Positions 13,059 through 23,331 of a stretch of DNA of 64,000 nt are shown in pieces (positions within the stretch are counted from its first letter, which is position 1; each line of letters starts with the position of its first letter). Source of the stretch: Amborella trichopoda (taxonomy: Eukaryota; Streptophyta; Magnoliopsida; Amborellales; Amborellaceae); the NCBI RefSeq assembly GCF_000471905.2, contig NW_006498085.1, forward strand, positions 1-64,000, given 5' to 3'. The position numbers were made by a program, and so were the translations under genes. Under the pieces are notes generated by a model. It ran no database searches. It was not told the DNA's origin and was given only the letters and a program-made list of their open reading frames with translations.

Positions 13059-14021
13059 TGGAGGCTTACACAATTTTCAGAAAGTGTTAGTTGCCTTGAG
13101 TGGGGTGTGCCACCCTAAGTGGCCTCATGTGGGCCCCACTCTATTTTACCATGTGATTAATTTAAGGTGGGCCCATGTTCTATGGTGGGCCCCCATATGA
13201 TTAGTGATTTATAAAATTCATAAATTGATTGTTAAAAAATTGGAAATAAACTTTATTTTCTCTTGAATATTTAAATACTGAAAAATGAATATCTCTAGAT
13301 TTATAAATCTAATTTTTAAAAATAAAATATCCAAATATTGACAAAAACTTCAAATAATCAATTTAAAAATCATATATCATCAAAATAATTAAAAACAAAT
13401 AATTTTGATGGGAATCGGATCCGTATAGGTCTAGGAATTATAAAATTGATGACGCACTTCATCTTCCACTGCAGGGGTTCATGATTGGGCTACCAAAGTC
13501 AGCCATAGGCAAGGGGACGCAATCCCAATCTATGGACTACAGGTTCTCCCTTAGAGACCAACCAAGGTCATTTAGACCTGATGCAACCACAACTCTATGG
13601 TGTATAGGGGTAATCTCATGCACATATACACGCTTCACCCTCAAAGGTGGTTTGCTTTCTCGATATGGCTATCATATGTACATGTCGTGTAATAGTTCAA
13701 TGAGGAGGCTTTGACCTTCATCTCTAGAGGCCAACCATCACACACAAAGGTCACACTGTCCCTCTGCTCACATATCTGGGCAATTTCGACCTCATCAAGG
13801 GATGATCCATCAAACCCTCATCGGTTTAATTCCATGCCCAAGTAACTTGGATTTTCCAACTTGACTGGCTTAGCATGTCAACCTAAGCCTGAGTATCAAC
13901 AAATAACATTTGTTTATTATGGTCCACAAAGGACCACACTCCAACTGAGTTTATGTTTCACTATATCAGGATGTTAGTTACAAGCTCTCATAAGACCTTT
14001 AATGGACACAGAAACCCAACA
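13059..14021 (-). mobile_element. LTR-like repeat, copy C (candidate 5' LTR)
   Basis: Direct partner of 9831-10841, with TGGAGGCTTACAC at the left and GAAACCCAACA at the right. On the minus strand it therefore starts TGTTGGGTTTC, with the TG intact. Several indels separate it from copy B (963 against 1011 bp), which implies an old insertion if both came from one event. Confidence 0.6.
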
Positions 14022-14029
14022 TTGATCGA

Positions 14030-14345
14030 GTCCAAGTTTCTGAACTCAGCCATGGACTAACCCTAGTCTTTGTTTTGAACCATTCTTACCAAATCAAAGT
14101 GGGAGTTCAATGAAATTTTCGCTACTTTATATATCTCATTATCTAAATGTAAACAGGAAGGCTAACGTTGAACTGATGTTATTGGGAAGAGAACATTAAG
14201 AATGTCGAGGATGGATCTCAATATGTATTTGCAACCACCGGTGCACCTTTCCATTTGGGATACTCAAGGTTCATTGCTCAAGTGAAAAATGGTTTAAGCA
14301 ATATGTGGCCTTTTGAAAAAAGAGAACTTCATCATCATGTTGAAA
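14030..14345 (+). repeat. Left arm of a dispersed inverted repeat pair
   Basis: Matches the reverse complement of about 17715-18032. Shared stretches include GAGTCCAAGTTTCTG at the outer edge and GATACTCAAGGTTCATTGCT further in. Part of the arm reads as a possible protein relic, but the frame differs between copies and I do not recognise it. Confidence 0.75.
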
Positions 14346-15257
14346 TGTGTGCCATAAGGGGATGAAGAACTAGAGAAGATTTGCCCATGTAATTTTCCTT
14401 TAAGCTCCACCTAGTTGGATATCTGCTTCATCCTCCAAGATAAGTTGTTCACCTCTTTCCCATTATGGGAGCCTTTCATCTTTCTTCCTCTAGTTGCCTT
14501 TAGGCTATTTTTTTTTTTTTGCTTTTTTTTTGGGGGGGGGGGGGGTTCGCTCATGTGCCTCCCACCTTTCTCTCCCTCTTCAACACCATTATTATGGGCG
14601 CCCCAACCACCTACCAAACTTATCGCTGCTCAATTAAGCAAGCCTTCACCCTTCAACACTAGAATCAGAAGCTATGCAAACCAAGCTACTTCTATTCCTC
14701 CTCCACCTTTACACATTCATATACCTAGTTAAGCCTCAATCTAACGGCCCCCTGTAACCTCAATTCTCTTCTCTAATCTTAGAACAACCGTAAGTTCAGC
14801 CCCTTCCTCTTAACTCTAACAAAACGTTTTGCTCAATAAAGGCTACCTATGATTCCCAATCGAACCCTGCAATTCAAAAGTTCAACCTTATCCATTCTTG
14901 CTACTCTCTCTTTCTCGTGGGAGCTAGAGGTGTAGGGCATATTCACTTCCAAGGTAGTTTCTTTCAGGCAAGAATAGATCACCTTAAAAGCTCCTTTATA
15001 GCTGAGTTCAAACCTCCTAGATGTGAATGTAAGAACATCCTCAAATGGGCCTAGTCCATTTGGAAATCTGAGCTTATTACTTGACATCCTCTCTCCAATG
15101 GTACTCATATTTTCTCCTTTCCCTCTAAAGAGTTGTGAGATAGAGCTTGCTATTGAGAATATCTTCTTTAGGAAAGCCAAATTGCTCCTCAAATCTTGGA
15201 GCCTAATGATTTTGTTCCTAGTCTAGGTTTTGGATCGATGTCCAGGATATTCCCATC
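14346..15257. other. Unassigned interval with homopolymer run
   Basis: No gene recognised. A T run, a second T run and then a G run occupy 14511-14546, and three or more short ORFs on both strands overlap it. The interval ends at the 8-bp target duplication of the hAT-like element. Confidence 0.5.
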
Positions 15258-16925
15258 TATAGTTGTTGGAAACGACTGTGATTTCGAATCGTTTCTGGAG
15301 TTAGGATCGCATGTATCAGAAGTTTCAGAATCTAGGAATCGCTGTCGGTACGATTCGGATTTGAGAAAAATGATTCTCACTATTTCGGAAGCACGATTCA
15401 AAAAATTAGAAATTTTATTTCCCATTTGCAAGAATCGATGTCCCTTCATGTTGGAATCACTTTTCATACCTATATGGAATCACACATGACCCCGTTTATT
15501 TCGGTGGTTGCTGGAATCGTGATTTGATTAGATTGGAATCGTGATTCCTAAAAATATGGAATCGCCATTCTTAAAAATAAAGAATCGTGATTCCTAAAAT
15601 TCTAGAATCGTTGTCCCCATCAACTTGGAATCAACATTCTCACCATTCCGGAATCGTGATTCTGCCAATATTGGAATTGAGATTCTTCCCTTATTGGAAT
15701 TGCGAACCAATTCCCTCCGGTATATGAGAGAAGTATTTAGAAAATATATAAATTTACCCATTACTACAAAATCGAATTTTGGTCTGTACATACTCAGTCC
15801 AAGACTCCAAATACTAATGTCAACCTTTATGATATCTTTGTGGACAATCCCAAACAATGGACTCGGTCTACCGATAACCCTATTATGCTTATAAGGTCTG
15901 GAGCTAGTCTACGGCATACAAGGAGTGAGAACATGGGCGAGCTCCTTTTATCTCCTTTCCTTGAATTATAAAATAAGTACATGACATAGTAATTATTCTT
16001 TGTTAAATATAGTTTCGAGTCTTTTGACTTTTGAAAATTGAGTTATTCAATTTTTAGTCAATTTCTTTGATATTTAATGATTAATTTAACATAAAACACC
16101 ACACAGGGCACTTCGCTCATATTCTTATTATCTTCTTGTCCTACTTAAAGAAAAGCATTTTTATTCTCTTATTCAACTTGAAGAAATGACGGTGTTGATC
16201 ATATATTAAACATTATTACGTTAGTAGTTTAGTATGTACACGATTTACCAAACATTATTAAATTTGAAGTAACATATTTTTTTAGTGTTATTTATTCTTG
16301 GTAAGAGTTTTTAAAAAGTAACATGGAATGAAGGATGGAAATTAGTAAATAAGAAAATAAAAATTTTAACATATTACCCATATTTTAAATTTTGATTTTA
16401 TTGCCGTGTGCAACAACTGTACATTTTCTCACGCTTTCATACATGTCGCGTTCACTCATGATTGAGCACACATCGGAGGTTTCTGCTCTCCCTATGCTCA
16501 CATTACTTTCGTGTTATATATTATTTAGTTGAACACTTGAAGTTCTTATTCTCACATTACTTTCATGTTATATTATTTAGTTGAAGATTTTAAGTTCCTA
16601 TTCTCTCATTACTTTCATGTTATATTATTTAGTTCAAGAATTGAAGTTCCTATTCTTTGAATCAACGTTTATTATAAGTAGAATTGCATTGTTGTGTAGC
16701 AAGGAATCACGATGATTCCAAACAATATGGATTCGCAGATTCAAAAAATTTGGAATCAACGTTTCTCACAAGCAGGAATCGAGATTCCTAAACTAGGTGG
16801 AATCGCGTTCCGCAAAAAATGGAAACTTGATTCCTTTCTTTTAGAATCGACTTTCATCTGGGGAAATACCCAATCGAGATTCAGAAACGCAATCGCTACC
16901 CTCATAGGCGATTCGGGTAACTATA
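15258..16925. mobile_element. hAT-like non-autonomous element 1 (1,668 bp)
   Basis: The element is flanked by TTCCCATC at 15250-15257 and again at 16926-16933, an 8-bp target duplication. Its ends are TATAGTTG at the left and AACTATA at the right, short inverted termini of the form YATAGTT. Inside both ends are arrays of a half-palindrome close to GGAATCGTGATTCC, at roughly 25-32-bp spacing (15270-15720 and 16705-16915). The AT-rich centre carries three tandem copies of a 52-bp unit. No transposase frame is present; the ORFs at 15189-15894 and 16712-16999 arise from the repeated motif. An 8-bp duplication fits the hAT superfamily. A 9-bp reading (ATTCCCATC) would point to Mutator instead. Confidence 0.75.
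16498..16653 (+). repeat. Three tandem copies of a 52-53-bp unit
   Basis: Units start at 16498, 16551 and 16603, each with CATTACTTTC followed by TGTTATAT(TA)TTATTTAGTT and an AAGTTC(C/T)TATTCT end. They occupy the centre of the hAT-like element. No function is seen. Confidence 0.85.
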
Positions 16926-17076
16926 TTCCCATCCATGCATGTCAACAGACCATGTATAAGGCAATAGGAGATACATGCAGGAGTTTACTAAGCCTCTAAG
17001 AAGCTATAAAATCTCATTTAAGTTGGGCCAGCTTGTTCCTGGGTTTCCATACTTTGGGACACTATGTTCATAATGT

Positions 17077-17148
17077 CTAGGATGGAAGGATTCAAACCTT
17101 CGAATAGCGGGACCAAAGCCTGCTGGCTTACCACTTGGCCACGCCCCA
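17077..17148 (-). tRNA. trnQ-UUG: Plastid-type tRNA-Gln(UUG), transferred copy
   Basis: Read on the minus strand this 72-nt stretch begins TGGGGCGTGGCCAAGTGG and folds as a tRNA. It has a D-arm, an anticodon stem with loop CTTTGGT (anticodon TTG, glutamine), a short variable region and a T-arm with GGTTTGAATCC. The sequence closely resembles the plastid trnQ gene. The acceptor stem shows wobble and mismatch changes (CATCCTA opposite TGGGGCG), which suggests drift after transfer to the nucleus. No flanking plastid gene (psbK, rps16) is visible, so the fragment is small or the flanks have decayed. Whether it is transcribed is unknown. Confidence 0.8.
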
Positions 17149-17199
17149 TTTCTATTTCTATTATTGGGTCCTTCCTCTTGGCTCAGCCTCCTTCCTTGT

Positions 17200-17600
17200 T
17201 CAGTCAAGCTCATTAGATTGTATTATGAGGTCTATTTCCATTAAGGTTCGGAACCTCAACTGCAAGCTCTCTATGCAGCCTCAATCAGTTGAACCTCGAG
17301 TTCATCTGTCCACCATTAGGGACCATTGTTTGGTGAATCATGCTCCAGATCACCGTAATCTTGTCCACCCTATGGTGGTTCATGATCCTGAGGGGTGGAC
17401 TACTGTTGTGTATCACTCATCCAACAATTCTGGGCTGCCCGATCTACGGGGATAGGATTCTCCCTTCTATACACCTCTCTCTTAGGATCCCTCCCCAACC
17501 CTTGCCACGTACTGAGCTTCCTTTCCCGTCCCCGGGCCCTTCCACCTGGCCTTGTTGCTGATGCAGCCCACCCATACCTTGGCTCCTCCTAATACTATAT
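17200..17600 (+). pseudogene. Possible LINE ORF1-like fragment
   Basis: An open stretch ends in DPEGWTTVVYHSS, and the W-T-T-V-V core recurs in the ORF1 region of LINE-B (EWTTVVRKRK, about 32709). The following sequence is Ser/Pro/Leu-rich in several frames, as in these ORF1 regions. Evidence is thin, and the frame closes after about 100 codons. Confidence 0.3.
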
Positions 17601-17714
17601 TCATGGGAATTTTTTGGTACACCCATTGTATCCTGATTTAGTGATTCATGCCACTTTAGATACTTAGTTGTGTATTACCACACCAGCCATTTTGCATTTC
17701 TTGATGCTTGTTGA

Positions 17715-18032
17715 TGGTGAGTTGCCGTCCTTAAGGTCATATATGGCTTCTACAATTTTTTACCTCAGCAATGAACCTTGAGTATCGCGAAAGAAAAGAT
17801 GTACTAGTAGCTACAAATACATATTGGGATCCATCATGGAGATTATTAGTGTTCTCTTCCCAACAACTTATCAAATGCCACATAAACCTTCCTTGTTTAC
17901 ATTATGCATTGAGATGTACAAAGTAGATGCAACTTCTGTAAACTTCCACTTTGATTTAATATGGATGGTTTAAAACAAGGACTGGGTTAGTTTAACATAC
18001 CCAAGTCCAGAAACTTGGACTCCGCTAAGTCT
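17715..18032 (-). repeat. Right arm of the dispersed inverted repeat pair
   Basis: Reverse-complement partner of 14030-14345. The two arms are 3.4 kb apart and enclose hAT-like element 1 and the tRNA-Gln copy. Divergence is appreciable, so the arms are old or arrived independently. Confidence 0.75.
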
Positions 18033-18174
18033 GTTAGACTCAGCTGAGTCCAAAACATAAGAATAAAATATTGGGGACCAGCAAGAGCAGCAATATAACT
18101 TAAAAGATGCCATAGTTCAGACTCTATATTACTATTTTATTATTGTACTAATAATAAATTATTTTTAAAAAGAT

Positions 18175-18599
18175 ATTGTGCATGTGGCCTTGGGATCAGA
18201 GCCTGATTAGGAAGGGGAGCAAGATTGGGAGCCAGATCAAGAAGATAAGCTAGAATCTCCATATGGTCAAGGTCTTTGGCCGTACACCTTGAATTTTAGG
18301 GATCTTGATTCCAACATGTTGGACAGCTAAATCCTAACTTTTCAAGATCTTGTGATAAATAGATCCATCAGGTAAAAGCGTGTATTTTCTTTTGAAAAAT
18401 GTATGGAATATGATTTTGCTGCATTACTTACTTTTTTAGAGGATATGCATTTAAGACTTGTTTCTAATGAGTGTGATATATATCAAGTAATCCCTAAGGG
18501 ATTGGGATCGTGGTCCTTCCATATTGGAGCGAGATCCAACCGAGATCCAGCTGCGGGAGAGTGGGATCACCGCCAAGTTGGGATATCTCGGTAACTACG
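18175..18599. mobile_element. Partial copy of the GATC half-palindrome family
   Basis: Contains the same type of subterminal motif as the hAT-like elements (GGGATCGTGG, GGAGCGAGATCC, GAGTGGGATCACC) and ends GGTAACTACG at 18590-18599, matching the right-end form AACTAYR. No paired left end or target duplication was found, so this is taken as a truncated copy. Confidence 0.45.
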
Positions 18600-20016
18600 G
18601 TTTGCACATATGATTACACGGCAGTTACTTTTGGTTTGTTGTTTTTTCTTACTATATGCCTAGTTGCCTACGAGCTATTTGTTTAACTTAAAAGGATTTT
18701 GTTTTTAATAAAGAATTTTTTGAGATTGTCCCCGATGGTTATGTAAAATCTAGCGTTTGTACTCCAAGTTTGTCTGTGTTTCTTTTGAACTTCTTGGCTG
18801 TCACTCGTGCCAGATTGTGTGTGGTTTAGACAACTTATTCTGCTCAAGAAATCATAAAGCAAGCGATAAAAGAAAGTCGTAAACAACATGATTGATTACC
18901 TAGCTATAACGGACAAAGTCACTTTCCAAATGGAAAAGCAATAGAACCCAAGTTTTCAATGTGAAAGCTGACATATAGGTGTGCACCTCATTTTTCAATC
19001 TGAAAACTGACATGTAGGCTGTTAAAATTTTCTAACACACTTCAAATGGAGGAATGACACACCCCAGCTGTTTGATTTCTCATCTGAAATCTTGGAGTGT
19101 TGTTACTTTTCCATCCAAAAAGTAACTGTATTCATTCTATATAATCGCATTTGACTTGTATTCATGGTTTGCCAAGGCGGATGTGATTCTTTGCTGCTGA
19201 AAAAGCGACGCATGATTTTTTCTCCAGTATTATTTCACCTGAACACTCTTTATATGCGAATTTGATTTGATATGATAAAAATAAAATAATAAACTCTAGA
19301 AGAATGCTGTCAAGGTCTGCCATTATAATTAGGCAATGCAACCAGATTAAAGTAATGATATGGGAAATATGCACGAGAGTGAAACTGGGAAGCACACAGG
19401 AAAGAAAGATAAGATGAAATTTCTTGTAAATACAGTTAAGTACAGAGCACCTTTTGCGATACAACTGTCCAAGATGATGAGCATTCTGGACGTATGATAT
19501 ATCTTTTCTACTGGTATTTCATTTTTGTGTTTACTTCTTGTACGCTTTTTTTCCTTCCACAAGTTGGTATTCAGATCTTTGGTGTTGGTATTTTTGTTTT
19601 TTCCTGAAATGCCGTTGTGGAGCTGTTTCATTAACGTGACACATTAGCTATAGAAATTAGAAATTGGATTAGATGGTTGTAGGCATCTAATGTGAATGGG
19701 AAACTTCATTGGATTAGTTGGCATTTGCTGTAAAGTGGGCATCTTTGTTTTCTTGAACTTTCTTATTTACTTTTAAGAATTGTGGCACAATGTATTGTCT
19801 CTAGGTGAGGTACTTCAGAGACAAAATAGAATTAGCATGCCATTGATTTAAATTAATGTTTATAAACGTATATTCGCCTATTGGCTTTGTATTTGGCCTG
19901 GCCCTAAGCTGAACCGTATCGAGTTGACTTGGCTGAGTTGAGCCACGCCCCTGAAAAATTTATGGAAATGCTGAGAGTTGGCTGGTTTTTTTAAAACTTG
20001 TGGAGTTGTCTAAACA
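18600..20016. other. Unassigned interval
   Basis: No gene recognised. The minus-strand ORFs at 19162-19464 and 19347-19631 have low-complexity hydrophobic or basic content and no motif. The interval ends at the candidate target duplication of LINE-A. Confidence 0.5.
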
Positions 20017-20412
20017 AGGTATAAAAGATAGAGCATCTCCCTTGTGTCTTAATGTTGGCCTCCTGCCCTGGCACTCCGCCCATTTTGGTGACAGAATCCT
20101 CTGACTCCTTGGAGGAAGATCTTTTGCCCTGCTCTCGTAACTAGTCCAAGAGGCCTTATAAGTAGATGGAGATCAAGGTAAGATGATTGAGATGTTGAAA
20201 GCCATGAAGGTCGATTATACGGGTTCCATCGTTGTGGGGGAGGCCATTGGGATCGAAGAGTTGAATTGGAACCCTACATCTGGAAGGAGGAGAGCTCGAC
20301 AAAATGAGGTCTAGAGACTTGTTGCGGATTTGCCGTTCGATCCACTTGTTGTTAGCTCTATGGGGATCACCAGGGGTGGGAAAGATTTCTATCCCAAAGA
20401 TCTTCTCGTGAA

Positions 20413-22764
20413 ATTTCAGGGGACTTGGGGAGCCAAGGAAGAAAAGAGCTTTGAGATGGTTAGTGCGTGCTCACAAACCGCACATTTTACTTCTTCAAAA
20501 GACAGTTGTCATCTTTTGGCGTATCAGATGTGCAGAGGTATTGGGGCACAAGAGCCATGGCCTTTTGTTTTGCACCTTCAAATGGAGCATCTGGTGGTTT
20601 ACTTACTATTGGGGGACCCTTTGGTTCTTGCGGGAACCATTTTGAATGTTTCTTTTAGACTTCTTTCTGTATGTTTTTCTAGTTTGGGCGTTCATAATTG
20701 TTGTGTGTTGAATGTTTATGGCCCTAATGTGATCGGGGGATAAAGTTGGTTTTTTTTTTTTCAGACCTTTCTGTGGCGTTTTCGGTTGTTAATGGTCGTA
20801 ATGTGGTTGGGGATATAGCAGGTGATTTTAGCCATACCAGGGCTCCTTCTAAATCCAATTATGCTCATGATTTTAACTCTTCAATGATGTTGTTTGATAA
20901 CTTTATCTCCTCAAATGGTTTGCTTGATCTGCACATTGTGGGTACCACATTTACTTGGTCTAATAATTCGGCTACGAACCCCTTGTTGTCCAAGCTGAAC
21001 AGGTTTCTAGTATCCTATGATTGGGAAACTGTTTTCCAAAGGTTTTTGTCAGAGCTTTGCTGCAATGGACTTCTGACCATGTTCCTATCTTGCTCACACT
21101 AAGGGGGTCAGTTTGGGCCACCACTGATTCGTTTTGAACTCTTTTGGATGAGTGAATGTTCACTGCGAAATGAAGTTCATTTTGTTAGGATTAACTCTAT
21201 GATCAATGGGTGGTCTGGTTTTAAAATTGCACAAAAAATTAAGATTATGAAACACAAAGACTAATTTTGGGAATTTGAATAGCAAAATTAGGGAGGTTTC
21301 AAATCAATTGGATGTCCTTAATCAGTTAGAACAAGCTCAAAGGGGTTTGGATGTTGGTCATTTGGTACTAAGGGAAAGCCTAGTGATTAAACTACATGAT
21401 CTTTTGAAAGAGGGTGAGATTTTTTGGTTTCAACGGTTAAGATCTAAATGGATTAAAGAAGGTGACAATAATTCTAAATATTTTCATGTTATTGCTAATT
21501 CTCGTAGACAATTCAATAACATCTCCTCTATCCAAATCCCAGGAGTTCCTCAAGATGACTCCATGGCCACATAAAATGCGATCGTCTCCTTTTTCCAACT
21601 TGCCTTTACCTCGGAGCCTCGAATTCCTTTTTCCCTTGACTGCTTGCCCATTTAAGAGACTCTCAATTGAAAGTGCTTTGGATCTTGAGAAGCTTTTCGC
21701 TCTAAAGGAAATCAAGGAAGTTGCCTTTAGCCTACCTAGAGATAAGGCACGATGCTTTGATAGGTTTTCGATGGCCTTTTTTCAAGAATTTTGGAGCATT
21801 CTCAAAGAGGATTTCCTCTTGTTTTTTTAGGAATTTTTTTAATGGAGTGGTCCCTAAAGCCTTAAACTCTATGTTTCTCGCCCTCATCCCCAAAAAACAA
21901 TACTTGGAAACACTTCAGAACCTCAAACCCGTTAGCCTTCTATTTTCCTCCTACAAAATTTTTGCCAAGGTCCTTGCCAATAGACTCAAGAAGGTCACAG
22001 GGGAGGTAATTCAAGGGTAAGCAAATCATGGATGGTATTATGGTTGCACAAGAGGTGATATATTTGGTTCGTAGCCAAGGGAAGAAAGGTGTCTTGCTTA
22101 ATATTGATTTCGATAAGGCATATGATAGAGTGGAATGAGACTACTTGAACAAGGTTATAAACGTTATGGGGTTCCCTACTAAGTGGAGGGCCTAGATTAA
22201 GGGGTGTCTCTCTTCTTCCCATTTTTTCGTTCTGATAAATGGTAAGCCTGCGCTTATTTCAAAGCCTCAAGAGGGCTTCACCAAGGGGATCTACTTTCGC
22301 CTTTTCTTTACAAGCTTGTGGCTGAGTCTTTTAGTCTCATGCTTGCTGGGGTTGTGGAGAGTAATTTGATCTCAGGCTTGCCGGTGTCTACTACTGGTCC
22401 CTTCATAACCCATATCCAATACGCTGATGGTACCCTTTTGTTGGCGGAAGTGGACTTTGCATTGATCCAATCTCTATGGCTCTTCCTCAAGTGCTATAAA
22501 GTGGTGTTTGAGGCCAAAGTTAACTTGCAGATCTCGTTGATGGGTATTAACTATTTGGAGGAGGAGATATCGGATCGGGCCACTTGGTTGAACTATCAAG
22601 CTAATGCTATTCTTGCTAATTATCTAGGGATTCCACTTACTGATGGTCGTTTAAGTATAGCTCAGTGGAATCCGATCATTAAGAGATTTCAATGTAAGCT
22701 CGATGGGTGGAAGTGCATGTACTTGTCATTCGGGGGTGGGGTTAGATTTCGGGGGTGGGGTTAG
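20413..22764 (+). pseudogene. LINE-A ORF2, endonuclease and reverse transcriptase part
   Basis: The endonuclease part begins near NFRGLGEPRKKRALRWLVR and keeps PHILLLQK. Its C-terminal motif GTTFTWSNNSATN is followed by SKLNRFL (about 20940-21010). RT motifs include NIDFDKAYDRVEW (about 22100-22135) and a catalytic box that reads QYADGTLL (22411-22434). The second catalytic Asp of the usual YADD is Gly, which would inactivate the enzyme. The frame shifts several times (near 20455, 20745, 21100, 21600 and 22020). The coding sequence stops at the virus insertion after YLSFGGG. Confidence 0.85.
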
Positions 22765-22765
22765 A
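22729..22765 (+). repeat. 18-bp tandem duplication at the left insertion edge
   Basis: TTCGGGGGTGGGGTTAGA occurs at 22729-22746 and again at 22748-22765, directly abutting the first base of the virus insertion. It duplicates LINE-A coding sequence at the break and probably arose during or after insertion. Confidence 0.85.
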
Positions 22766-23042
22766 TGTGCATACTACAACCATGCAAAAACACATATTAT
22801 ACTTGTAAGATCAAGATAACATTAAACATAGATCACATTAAACATGCACACCGGAATCATACAAAGGCCACACAAGAATCATACAAAGGGAAGTAAGGAT
22901 CTTCCCAGCATAAAAGAAAAATTACAGCGGAAAATAGAAGCAAAGAAGAAAGCAAAGCAGGAAGTCAAGAAGTAAAGCACACCGAAGGAAACTAAGGCTG
23001 AGAGGCTCTAGAAGCACTCTAGCCATTACAACTGCCATGAAG

Positions 23043-23054
23043 GAGTATTTATAG
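23043..23054 (-). promoter_or_regulatory. TATA box of viral promoter, left arm
   Basis: Reads CTATAAATACTC on the minus strand, about 280 bp after the viral ORF stop. Caulimovirids place their pregenomic RNA promoter in this non-coding interval. Transcription would run leftward into LINE-A. Activity is inferred, not shown. Confidence 0.6.
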
Positions 23055-23331
23055 ACCCCAGACACGAAAGGCGGATTCCAAACAAAAATAAAAAAGTACA
23101 ATTGGCCTGGACAGGTGGCCTTATGTACAGTGAAAAGGTGATCTACAGTGGTCGGTGGCCGACAAACAGTGCCAGGTTTCCCGATATGAACAGTGAAAAG
23201 CTGATGAACAGTGCCTACCGACAAAATAGTGAGTTACAGTGTCTGTCGACAAAATAGTGAGCTACAGTGTCTTGCGGCTCCAAAGACAAGTGCGGCCTCA
23301 ATCTGATACGGCTTCTAGGATAAGTGCGGCC

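Noticed and set aside
15500..15720. CRISPR-like array
   Set aside because: Spacing and motif are irregular, there are no conserved full repeats or cas genes, and the DNA is a plant nuclear transposon.
15189..15894. Overlapping plus and minus ORFs of 87-97 codons
   Set aside because: They arise from the near-palindromic GGAATCGTGATTCC array of a transposon, which reads similarly on both strands.
15258..16925. Mutator-like element with 9-bp target duplication
   Set aside because: ATTCCCATC does match on both sides, but in element 2 only 8 bases (ATTTGGAG) match. An 8-bp duplication with YATAGTT ends fits both copies better, though MULE is not fully excluded.
17004..17213. 69-codon minus-strand ORF
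   Set aside because: It overlaps and translates the tRNA-Gln sequence.
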